Of a DNA stretch of 20,715 nt, positions 7,501 to 14,484 are shown piece after piece; the stretch's first letter is position 1; the number at the start of each line of letters is the position of its first letter. The stretch covers positions 5,918 through 26,632 of the forward strand of contig DBDL01000097.1 of NCBI GenBank assembly GCA_002293545.1, written 5' to 3'. The DNA is from Lachnoclostridium sp. UBA933. Lineage in GTDB: Bacteria; Bacillota; Clostridia; Lachnospirales; Lachnospiraceae. Made by a program: the position numbers and the translations under genes. The notes beneath the pieces are model-generated. The model did not search any database. It had not been told where the DNA came from and saw nothing but the letters and a program-made list of their open reading frames with translations.

Positions 7501-7543
7501 CAGGGGATTATCACAGAAACCGTGTAATAATCCCCTGTTTGTT
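7501..7543 (+). terminator. Intrinsic terminator of the Ig-repeat protein gene
   Basis: CAGGGGATTAT (7501-7511) pairs with ATAATCCCCTG (7527-7537), with an inner CAC/GTG pairing, followed by TTTGTT. It lies 46 bases after the stop codon. The minus-strand side lacks a T-run, so it does not obviously end the convergent acetyltransferase transcript. Confidence 0.85.
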
Positions 7544-7572
7544 CTAATCAGGAATGTCTGTCATGCCTGTCA

Positions 7573-8106
7573 TTACTTCTCCAAATAAACAAACCGAATC
7601 CCCGCATGATCAATTTCTTCCCGAAAGTCTTTATACCCTGCTGTCTTATATAGATACAGATTCCGGTCACTTTTACAACTGGTGTAAAGCTCATACCGTT
7701 TATCCGGAAAGGAAGTTTCGATTGCCGACAGCAACCGTTTCCCCAGACCTTTTCCTTGATAATCCGGGTGAACCATCAATTTCCCGATATATACGGTGCC
7801 GTCTTTTTCATGCGCCCTGACCGAGCCGATGATTTTATCATCCTGCATGGCTTTCAGAATCCGGCATTTATCGTATTCATCCAGAAGCTCCTCCAGTGTC
7901 TGTGTCAACGGCTGGATTGTAAAGTCGTTATGAATTTTTGCCTCGCTTTGATAGGCATCACGCTGAAGCTTTAAAATTTCTTCCATGTCCGATATTTCGG
8001 CACAAGTGATATCAGGTGACTTTATGTTCTCCATGTTGTGTTTCGGCAAATGTGATGAATGGTTTGCTTCCTCAAAATCAGTAACTTCTCTGTCATTTCT
8101 TCTCAT
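7573..8106 (-). CDS. GNAT-family N-acetyltransferase
   Basis: The 177-residue protein has a GNAT fold over about 32-177. The acetyl-CoA-binding segment (motif A) is VHPDYQGKGLGKRLL at about 123-137, with the (Q/R)GxGxG/A pattern; the C-terminal NLYLYKTAGYKDF (about 149-161) is the usual beta6-helix4 N..Y...GF segment. The first 25-30 residues look unstructured, so a later start is possible. However, Met25 has no ribosome site, while the ATG at 8106 has GGGGG about 11 bases upstream. It starts 37 bases after the tautomerase gene and is probably the last gene of the S1-flavodoxin-tautomerase unit, although a weak separate promoter near 8120-8150 cannot be excluded. The substrate (small amine, amino acid or protein N terminus) cannot be told from sequence. 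Confidence 0.88.
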   Translation of the reverse strand: MRRNDREVTDFEEANHSSHLPKHNMENIKSPDITCAEISDMEEILKLQRDAYQSEAKIHNDFTIQPLTQTLEELLDEYDKCRILKAMQDDKIIGSVRAHEKDGTVYIGKLMVHPDYQGKGLGKRLLSAIETSFPDKRYELYTSCKSDRNLYLYKTAGYKDFREEIDHAGIRFVYLEK

Positions 8107-8143
8107 GCCGTTTCTGCCCCCTATGATATAATAATATCGGTAC

Positions 8144-8380
8144 CTATTGAAATGTTTTCGGGTCGGTATAGCCGGGTTTCACATATACGTTGTCTTTGTC
8201 TTTCACACAATCATTATAGACGCCCTCCCAATCGCTGAAAGAATATTCTTCCACCGATACGGAAATATATTTTTCCGGTTTTCCCATTGTCTTATTGACA
8301 ATCGCGGCAATTTGCTCTGCGGCTTCCTGAAGTTGTTTTTCGGAAGGACCGCTGATTGTTTTAATTACTACATGAGGCAT
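8144..8380 (-). CDS. PptA-like tautomerase (4-oxalocrotonate tautomerase superfamily)
   Basis: The 78-residue protein starts MPHVVIKT; after Met removal Pro1 would be the catalytic base of the tautomerase superfamily. Length, the opening MPHV.IK, the central ISVSVEE and the end KPGYT agree with the E. coli PptA (YdcE) type, which acts on enol/keto tautomers such as phenylenolpyruvate. It lies 6 bases after the flavodoxin stop codon and is clearly co-transcribed. The true substrate is unknown. The neighbouring flavodoxin suggests a redox or ring-modification step, but this is inference. Confidence 0.85.
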   Translation of the reverse strand: MPHVVIKTISGPSEKQLQEAAEQIAAIVNKTMGKPEKYISVSVEEYSFSDWEGVYNDCVKDKDNVYVKPGYTDPKTFQ

Positions 8381-8386
8381 AAAGTA

Positions 8387-8806
8387 TCAACTCCTTATAT
8401 TTTTAAAATCTTCCAGTGTGCATCCCTTAGATGTGATCCTTGTTTCCAACTGTTCTTTGCAGCCGCTTTTCCCGCTTTGGGATACCATGTTGACAGATAC
8501 CTTTTTCCCGCTTGGAAATTGTTCAATCAAACGGTTCACGGCAGGCGGCGGGTTGTTTGCCCAAATAGGGGAGAACAAAACCAAACAATCGTAGGAATTC
8601 ATATCGGCGGCAGGTTTTTGAATCCCCCATGATTTTCCTCTCATGGCTTTCAGACACCCGGAGGTATAAGCCTTTAACTTATTGGGGCGTTTGGCATCTT
8701 TGATTTCCGCAATATCGGCGGATTCTTTTTCAGCATGGTCTTTTGCCAGTTTCCCGGCGTGTCCGGTATAAGAGTAAAAAATTACGAGCGTTTTCATTTT
8801 GTTCAC
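8387..8806 (-). CDS. Small flavodoxin-like protein
   Basis: The 139-residue product opens with a beta strand and an FMN-phosphate loop, TLVIFYSYTGHAGKLA (about 6-21), typical of flavodoxins (T/S-x-T-G-x-T form, here with His and Ala in place of later Thr). The segment CLVLFSPIWANNPPPAV (about 74-90) matches the second FMN-contact loop (..G.PiW....P.av). The proposed GTG start at 8806 is 9 bases after the S1 gene stop, and AAAGG lies 5 bases before it; the ATG at 8797 is the alternative and gives MKTLVIFYSYTG. At 139 residues it is at the short end of the family. Likely a single-electron carrier or NAD(P)H-quinone-type flavoprotein of the cytosol, in an operon with the S1 protein and tautomerase. 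Confidence 0.85.
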   Translation of the reverse strand: MNKMKTLVIFYSYTGHAGKLAKDHAEKESADIAEIKDAKRPNKLKAYTSGCLKAMRGKSWGIQKPAADMNSYDCLVLFSPIWANNPPPAVNRLIEQFPSGKKVSVNMVSQSGKSGCKEQLETRITSKGCTLEDFKNIRS

Positions 8807-8815
8807 ACGACCTTT

Positions 8816-9721
8816 CTATTGATATAGTTTATTTAAAAGACTTTCCATGTAATTGGAAGGCTCTTCGGTATCGCGGTATTCAAGCGGAGCAGTATCTTCG
8901 CCTGCCGGACTGTCATTTGCGGCGGCATCTTTCATACTGAGGCGGATACGGTCGCCCTCAATGGACAAAATTTTAACTGCCGCCGTATCGCCTAGGCGTA
9001 CAATTTCCTTTGGTGATTTTATAAAATGATCGGTTATTTGAGAAATATGAACCAGACCGGTAAGTCCCTCGCCGATATTTACAAAAACACCATAGGATTC
9101 TATCCGTTCAATCGTTCCGTTCAGAATCGTTCCGGGGACGAGGCGTTCGATTTTCTGGTTGTTTTCCAAAACGGCTTTTTCTTTTTCGGGAATCTTGGAA
9201 GAAAGCACCAGCTTCTGGTTGTCTTTATCTACTGTAATAAGGACTGCTTCTACTGTTTTTCCAAACCATTCGGCGGTGTCTTCCACGTATTGCATGGAAA
9301 GGTGGGAAGCAGGGATAAATCCGCGCATCCCTTTGATATAAACGATCGCACCGCTTTTCACAACGTCAGTAATTTTTACGGAAAAGACAGTGTGTTCCTC
9401 CATATCAGATTTTAATTCTTCCCATATATGCATCTCGTTTGCCTGCCGGAGAGAAAGAAGTACATGACCGTTATCATCTTCCGGTTCCAAAACCATGACA
9501 GTCAGCTCCTGACCGATTTTGATTTCCTCTTTGAGAAGATACCCCGGATCATTGCTGCATTCTTTCGGAGGAATCATTCCGCCGATATAATAATTCAGGT
9601 CCGCAGATACCCCGTCATCCGAAACATCGGTTACAATGCATTTTATAATATCACCTTCTTTAAGCGGTGTAAACGAACGGTCAATATCCTTTTTAAAATC
9701 ATCCATTGTCAAATCATCCAT
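8816..9721 (-). CDS. RNA-binding protein with three S1 domains
   Basis: I place the start at 9721 (MDDLTMDDFKK), where GGGAG lies 7 bases upstream; the frame extends to 9838 but the added 39 residues look non-coding. The 301-residue protein has three S1/OB-fold repeats at about 20-93, 108-176 and 194-265. The third is the most canonical (GTILNGTIERIESYGVFVNI, then GLTGLVHISQIT). Acidic tails lie at both ends. This is the usual short RpsA-like protein of Clostridia, shorter than the six-domain S1 of proteobacteria, and it probably binds mRNA or the 30S subunit. It heads a unit with flavodoxin (9-base gap), tautomerase and GNAT genes. A promoter must lie in 9722-9880, but I found no single convincing pair there. 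Confidence 0.88.
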   Translation of the reverse strand: MDDLTMDDFKKDIDRSFTPLKEGDIIKCIVTDVSDDGVSADLNYYIGGMIPPKECSNDPGYLLKEEIKIGQELTVMVLEPEDDNGHVLLSLRQANEMHIWEELKSDMEEHTVFSVKITDVVKSGAIVYIKGMRGFIPASHLSMQYVEDTAEWFGKTVEAVLITVDKDNQKLVLSSKIPEKEKAVLENNQKIERLVPGTILNGTIERIESYGVFVNIGEGLTGLVHISQITDHFIKSPKEIVRLGDTAAVKILSIEGDRIRLSMKDAAANDSPAGEDTAPLEYRDTEEPSNYMESLLNKLYQ

Positions 9722-9863
9722 ATAATAATCTCCCTTGTAAATATATTTGTCATGACCTTGATTAATGAAAACGAATTTGTTATAGTTTTCATAGACGTGT
9801 CTGCCTGACAACACACAAACATCATAACATACGGACACAGATTTTAAAAGAACAAATATTGGT

Positions 9864-9890
9864 GAGGTGCCATATGGGAGGTGCTATATG
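9864..9890 (+). repeat. Duplicated ribosome-site/start segment
   Basis: GAGGTGCCATATG (9864-9876) and GAGGTGCTATATG (9878-9890) are tandem 13-base copies with one mismatch, period 14. Each holds a Shine-Dalgarno sequence and an ATG. The first ATG opens a 5-codon frame whose TGA overlaps the second ATG (ATGA). The second ATG is the start of the GNAT pseudogene. Confidence 0.7.
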
Positions 9891-10138
9891 AAAACAGACA
9901 TAAAAATCAGGACAATGACAAGCAGCGATTATGAAAAGGTATTTCCCTCTGGCTGAATACTGCCAGCGTTGGATTAAACAACATAGATGATTCCAAAGAG
10001 GGGATCCATAAAGCGGCACTTTTGGTTTTCAGGGAAAATGAAGCCGGGAATGGGTTCTGGGGGAAAAGGGGCTTTGTTCAACGAACGGATGTGAATTACC
10101 GGAGTAAAACATTTACTGAAATGACATATATAAAATAA
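9888..10138 (+). pseudogene. Decayed GNAT acetyltransferase (frameshift plus internal deletion)
   Basis: The ATG at 9888 follows GGGAGG and reads MKTDIKIRTMTSSDYEKVF before a stop at 9954. From 9944, one frame over, the reading continues as SLWLNTASVGLNNIDDSKEG and later AALLVFRENEAGNGFWGKRG, ending in FVQRTDVNYRSKTF and a stop at 10136-10138. Both halves are typical of a GNAT subfamily with an N-terminal LW...gLn..DDS and a C-terminal N..Gn.FW...GF..R.D..YR. A one-base loss near 9942-9943 would explain the frameshift. The central acetyl-CoA loop (R/Q-x-x-G-x-G/A) is missing entirely, and total coding length is about 82 residues against roughly 145-150 expected, so about 60 residues were lost, apparently at the KEGI junction. 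The product cannot be functional. Confidence 0.85.
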
Positions 10139-10159
10139 CAGATAAAGGAGAGAACGATA

Positions 10160-10966
10160 GTGTCCAATCTGAAATTTGGAATGCCTGCATTAATCGAAAT
10201 AAAATCAATAGAAGCCGGTGCCTCGCTCTGTCATGAACTGGGACTTGATTTTATCGAGCTTAATATGAATCTGCCGATGTATCAAGCCGGAAACATGAAC
10301 GTGAATCAGCTTAGTAAACTTTCTGAAAAATATAGTATTGGTTATACGATTCATTTGGAGGAGAAGCTAAATCCGTTTGATTTTAATGAGCTGACGGCAG
10401 CCGCCTATAGGGAAACAGTATTAAAAACCATAGAGATTGCCAAGCGGATTTCGGTGCCGGTTCTCAATATGCATCTTGCCGGCGGTGTATACTTTACATT
10501 GCCGGATAAAAAGGTTTATTTGTTTGAAGAATACCAAGACGATTATCTGCAAAAAGTAACGGCGTTCCGGGAAATGTGTACGAACGCAATCGGGAATGAA
10601 AATATAAAGATATGCGTAGAAAACTGCGGGGATTTTGCTCGTCCGAAAGCGGATTATTTCAGCAGGGGTTTAGAAATATTATTGGAGAGCCCTGCCTTTG
10701 CCTTGACATTTGACATTGGACACAATGCACACGCCGGTTATTCCGACGAGCCGGTTATTATGAATCATGCGGGCAAGCTTTTTCATTTTCATATTCATGA
10801 CGCTGGCGGAAAGAAGATTCATCTTGCATTGGGGGACGGGGAAATAGACTTGGATAAATATATTCATTTAGTAAAAAGATATCACGCTCGTGCCGTAGTG
10901 GAGGTTAAAACAATTGAGGGGTTACGGCGTTCGGTGACATGGTTGGGGGAAAATGGGCATTTGTAA
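10160..10966 (+). CDS. Sugar phosphate isomerase/epimerase-like TIM-barrel protein
   Basis: The 268-residue protein has the xylose-isomerase-like/AP-endonuclease-2 TIM-barrel pattern. Putative divalent-metal ligands are Glu33 (DFIELN), Glu154 (ICVENCGD), Asp185 and His188 (TFDIGHN), His211/His213 (HFHIHDAGG) and Glu228 (GDGEID). The GTG start at 10160 has AAGGAG 9 bases upstream. It follows the GNAT pseudogene by 21 bases and may rely on a promoter there or on read-through. A promoter separates it from the ligase gene 205 bases downstream, so co-transcription with that gene is not certain. Such proteins isomerise or epimerise ketoses and inositol derivatives, or act as lyases on 3-keto-glycosides. 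Family is clear; reaction is not. Confidence 0.87.
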   Translation: MSNLKFGMPALIEIKSIEAGASLCHELGLDFIELNMNLPMYQAGNMNVNQLSKLSEKYSIGYTIHLEEKLNPFDFNELTAAAYRETVLKTIEIAKRISVPVLNMHLAGGVYFTLPDKKVYLFEEYQDDYLQKVTAFREMCTNAIGNENIKICVENCGDFARPKADYFSRGLEILLESPAFALTFDIGHNAHAGYSDEPVIMNHAGKLFHFHIHDAGGKKIHLALGDGEIDLDKYIHLVKRYHARAVVEVKTIEGLRRSVTWLGENGHL

Positions 10967-11055
10967 AGACGCATGTAAAAATAAGAATATCAAAAAGATG
11001 CAAATGGGTCCACAAATAAAAACACGAACGAATACACAAACCAAGAAGCAAATTC

Positions 11056-11084
11056 TTGACTTTTCTAACCAATCAGTGTATAAT
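11056..11084 (+). promoter_or_regulatory. Sigma-A promoter of the ligase-symporter operon
   Basis: TTGACT (11056-11061), a 17-base spacer and TATAAT (11079-11084), near consensus. The leader would be about 80 bases to the ATG at 11172. The remaining part of 10967-11171 shows no terminator or RNA element I recognise. Confidence 0.85.
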
Positions 11085-11171
11085 TATTTTTTTAATTCAC
11101 TATGAACGTACGATAAACAGCATACAGGATAAATACACAAATCCAGAATAGTATAAGAAAGAAGAACGGTC

Positions 11172-12806
11172 ATGACAATTATTGATTTACTTGAAAGAAA
11201 CAGCAGATTGTACGGGGATGAAATCAGCTTGGTAGAGATTAATCCGGCGGTAAAAGAAATCAGGAGGGTGACTTGGAAAGAATATGAGCTGACCGAGCCG
11301 AACCCGTCCTCTTATTACCGGAGAGAGATATCATGGCATGTATTTGATGAAAAAGCCAATCGTTTTGCCAATCTCCTGATATCACGGGGGATTGAAAAAG
11401 GCGATAAGGTAGGCATATTATTAATGAACTGTCTGGAATGGCTGCCGATTTATTTTGGTATATTAAAAACGGGTGCCTTAGCGGTTCCTTTGAATTTCCG
11501 TTATGATTCGGATGAGATTGAATATTGTGTGAATCTGGCGGATGTGGATATATTGGTGTTCGGACCGGAATTCATCGGACGGGTAGAAGAAATCGCGGAT
11601 AATATCATTACCAACCGTCTTTTGATTTATGTGGGAGAAAACTGTCCGACCTTTGCGGAAGACTATCGGTCAATGACCGCGAACTGTTCCAGTAAACCGT
11701 TAGGAACACAGTTGACGGAGCAGGACGATGCCGCAATTTATTTTTCTTCGGGAACGACAGGTTTTCCGAAAGCCATTTTGCATACCCATGAAAGTCTGCT
11801 CCATTCCTGCAGAGTAGAGCAGAATCATCATGGACAAGTCAGGGAAGATGTTTTTTTGTGTATTCCGCCCCTTTATCATACCGGCGCGAAAATGCACTGG
11901 TTCGGTTCGCTGTTGTCCGGCAGCAAGGCGGTTTTGTTAAAAGGCACGAAACCGGCATACATACTGGAAGCGGTATCCAAAGAAAAATGTACGATTGTCT
12001 GGCTTTTAGTGCCTTGGGCTCAGGATATTGTGGAGGCTGTTGAAAGCGGGGAACTGAAGCTTGAAGATTATGATTTGAAACAGTGGCGGCTGATGCATAT
12101 CGGGGCACAGCCGGTACCGCCCAGCCTGATCCGTGAATGGAAAAAGCTTTTCCCGGAGCATGACTACGATACGAACTATGGGTTAAGTGAATCCATCGGT
12201 CCGGGTTGCGTACATTTAGGCGTGGAGAATATTCACAAAGTAGGGGCAATCGGAAAAGCCGGTTACGGATGGGAAACGAAAATCGTTGCGGAAAATCACG
12301 AAGAAGTGAAAAGAGGAGAGGTCGGTGAACTGGCGGTTAAAGGTCCCGGCGTTATGACCTGTTATGTAAAAAACGAGGAAGAAACAGAAGAGGTTTTGGA
12401 CAAAGGCTGGTTATATACGGGAGATATGGCAATGGAAGATGAAGACGGATTTATCTTTTTGGTTGACCGAAAAAAAGATGTGATTATCAGCGGCGGAGAA
12501 AATATCTATCCGGTTCAGATCGAGGATTTTTTGCGTCACTGCAATGCCGTCCATGACGTGGCGGTCATCGGTATTCCCGATAAGCGTCTGGGGGAAACGA
12601 CAGCAGCTATTATTGAATGCAAGCCGGGTATGTCATGCACGGCAGAAGAAATCAATACCTTCTGCGGAAAACTGCCGCGGTATAAAAGACCTCACAGTGT
12701 TTATTTTGATGAAATTCCCCGGAATCCTACCGGCAAAATAGAAAAGCCGAAGCTGAGAGAGAAATATTGCGGGAATCGTCTGGTGGAAGCACAAGTAAAA
12801 GGATAG
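11172..12806 (+). CDS. AMP-dependent (acyl/aryl-CoA) synthetase, class I adenylate-forming enzyme
   Basis: The 544-residue protein carries all core motifs of the ANL superfamily: the P-loop SSGTTGFPK (192-200), NYGLSES (335-341), YTGD (415-418), DRKKDVIISGGENIYP (432-447) and the C-terminal PTGKIEK (519-525) with catalytic Lys522. No carrier-protein domain follows, so a free CoA ligase for a fatty or aromatic acid is most likely. The N-terminal region is unusual: between TWKEYE and FDEKANRFANLL there is an extra stretch of about 18 residues (41-58) that most family members lack. The ribosome site before the ATG is weak (AGAAGAA). It forms an operon with the symporter (28-base gap), which suggests import of an organic acid and its activation to CoA thioester. 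Substrate is not known. Confidence 0.9.
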   Translation: MTIIDLLERNSRLYGDEISLVEINPAVKEIRRVTWKEYELTEPNPSSYYRREISWHVFDEKANRFANLLISRGIEKGDKVGILLMNCLEWLPIYFGILKTGALAVPLNFRYDSDEIEYCVNLADVDILVFGPEFIGRVEEIADNIITNRLLIYVGENCPTFAEDYRSMTANCSSKPLGTQLTEQDDAAIYFSSGTTGFPKAILHTHESLLHSCRVEQNHHGQVREDVFLCIPPLYHTGAKMHWFGSLLSGSKAVLLKGTKPAYILEAVSKEKCTIVWLLVPWAQDIVEAVESGELKLEDYDLKQWRLMHIGAQPVPPSLIREWKKLFPEHDYDTNYGLSESIGPGCVHLGVENIHKVGAIGKAGYGWETKIVAENHEEVKRGEVGELAVKGPGVMTCYVKNEEETEEVLDKGWLYTGDMAMEDEDGFIFLVDRKKDVIISGGENIYPVQIEDFLRHCNAVHDVAVIGIPDKRLGETTAAIIECKPGMSCTAEEINTFCGKLPRYKRPHSVYFDEIPRNPTGKIEKPKLREKYCGNRLVEAQVKG

Positions 12807-12834
12807 AATTTAAAAACGAAAGGAAAATAAAATT

Positions 12835-14376
12835 ATGGCAATCAAATTAATTATGCTTTTGGTGTTTTTTGCAATTATGATTTATATCGGATTCTACTGC
12901 CGGAAACATGCGACGGACGTGAATGGCTTTGTTTTGGGCGGCAGGAATGTAGGACCGTGGCTGACCGCCTTTGCTTACGGCACTTCCTACTTTTCCGCAG
13001 TTATTTTTATCGGATATGCGGGGCAGTTTGGCTGGAAGTACGGAATTGCATCTACTTGGATCGGGATTGGCAATGCGTTGATTGGTTCGATGATGGCATG
13101 GGTGATTTTGGGACGAAGAACGCGGATTATGACCCAGCATATAAGCAGTGCGACAATGCCGGAGTTTTTTGGGAAACGCTTTCACAGCAACGCATTGAAA
13201 ATCGGGGCTTCTATCATTGTCTTTGTTTTTCTGATTCCTTATACCGCTTCCCTGTATAATGGGTTATCCCGTTTATTCGGAATGGCGTTCGGGATTGAAG
13301 ATTATACGATTTGCATTGTTATTATGGCTGTTTTGACCGGTATTTATGTGATTGCCGGCGGGTATATGGCGACTGCCGTGAATGACTTTGTTCAGGGTAT
13401 TATCATGTTAGTTGGTATTGTGGCGGTAATCGCAGCCATTTTACATGATAACGGAGGCTTTACAACAGCATTAAACAGTCTTGCGGAGGTCAGTGACGGA
13501 ACGGTAACAACCCAGCCCGGTGCATTTGCTTCCTTTTTTGGTCCGGACCCGCTGAATCTTTTTGGCGTTGTGATTCTGACGTCACTGGGTACCTGGGGAC
13601 TTCCCCAGATGGTACAGAAATTTTATGCAATCAGCAGTGAAAAAGCCATTTCAAAGGGAACGATTATTTCAACATTTTTTGCATTGGTGATTGCCGGAGG
13701 ATGTTATTTCCTCGGAGGGTTCGGCAGACTTTACAGTGACAGGATAGATGTGGCAGCGGAGGGTATGGATGCGATTATCCCTGTTATGCTGTCGGATATG
13801 GCACCGGTTTTAATGGGCTTGGTGGTGATTTTAGTTTTGTCGGCGTCGATGTCTACCTTATCCGCATTGGTAATGGCTTCAAGTTCCACATTAACGTTGG
13901 ACCTGATAAAAGAAAATTTTGTGAAAAATATGAGCCAGAAGAAACAGGTTTATTTAATCAGAATTTTAATTGTGGTGTTTGTTATTATATCCGCAGTGAT
14001 TGCAATATTCCAATTCAAAAGTAAAAATACATTTATCGCACAGCTTATGGGCATATCATGGGGTGCGCTGGCGGGTTCTTTCCTTGCGCCGTTTTTATAC
14101 GGATTGTATTGGAAACGTGTTACGGCACCGGCTGTTTGGGTCAGCTTTATATTTGGTTCCGGACTGATGATCCTAAACCTGTTTTTTGCAAAACAGTTTC
14201 CGGTCATTTTACAGTCGCCGATTAACGTTGGCGCGTTCGCTATGCTGGCAGGTCTGTTAATTGTCCCGGTTGTCAGTATGCTGACAAGGAAACCGGACGC
14301 CGAAAGAGTAAATCATATCTTTGCCGGATATGAGAAAAAGGTTCAGGTTCCGCAGAAAGAGGATTTAGGGGAATAA
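12835..14376 (+). CDS. Sodium:solute symporter (SSS family)
   Basis: The 513-residue integral membrane protein has about 13 hydrophobic helices. Family signatures include GFVLGGRNVGPWLTAFAYG (31-49), ATMPEFFGKRF (106-116) and GGYMATAVNDFVQGIIM (175-191), the classical SSS segment, with a charged C-terminal tail. AAAGGA precedes the ATG by about 9 bases. It is the second gene of the ligase operon, which ends at the strong hairpin at 14399. Members move sugars, proline, pantothenate, nucleosides, or carboxylates with Na+. Pairing with a CoA ligase points to a carboxylate, while closeness to a xylan locus would fit a sugar or uronate; the sequence does not decide. Confidence 0.92.
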   Translation: MAIKLIMLLVFFAIMIYIGFYCRKHATDVNGFVLGGRNVGPWLTAFAYGTSYFSAVIFIGYAGQFGWKYGIASTWIGIGNALIGSMMAWVILGRRTRIMTQHISSATMPEFFGKRFHSNALKIGASIIVFVFLIPYTASLYNGLSRLFGMAFGIEDYTICIVIMAVLTGIYVIAGGYMATAVNDFVQGIIMLVGIVAVIAAILHDNGGFTTALNSLAEVSDGTVTTQPGAFASFFGPDPLNLFGVVILTSLGTWGLPQMVQKFYAISSEKAISKGTIISTFFALVIAGGCYFLGGFGRLYSDRIDVAAEGMDAIIPVMLSDMAPVLMGLVVILVLSASMSTLSALVMASSSTLTLDLIKENFVKNMSQKKQVYLIRILIVVFVIISAVIAIFQFKSKNTFIAQLMGISWGALAGSFLAPFLYGLYWKRVTAPAVWVSFIFGSGLMILNLFFAKQFPVILQSPINVGAFAMLAGLLIVPVVSMLTRKPDAERVNHIFAGYEKKVQVPQKEDLGE

Positions 14377-14398
14377 ATATATATGTGCGGGAAAAATA

Positions 14399-14457
14399 AA
14401 AGGACGCGGTTATCTTTGGGAGTGCAATACTCCCGATTCAACGCGTCCTTTGCTTTT
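14399..14457. terminator. Bidirectional terminator between symporter and GH43 genes
   Basis: AAAGGACGCG (14399-14408) pairs perfectly with CGCGTCCTTT (14442-14451), with an inner hairpin GGGAGT/ACTCCC (14418-14434). On the plus strand it runs into TTTGCTTTTT; on the minus strand into TTTTATTTTT. It therefore serves both the symporter operon and the convergent GH43 transcript. Confidence 0.9.
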
Positions 14458-14484
14458 TGCCGGTCAGATGACAGGAATGGGTTT

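Noticed and set aside
8147..8632. 161-codon plus-strand frame
   Set aside because: Antisense to the tautomerase and flavodoxin genes, which both have clear family motifs and ribosome sites.
9722..9838. N-terminal extension of the S1 protein
   Set aside because: The GGGAG site and the acidic MDDLTMDDFKK start support 9721; the extension is low-complexity and unlike S1 proteins.
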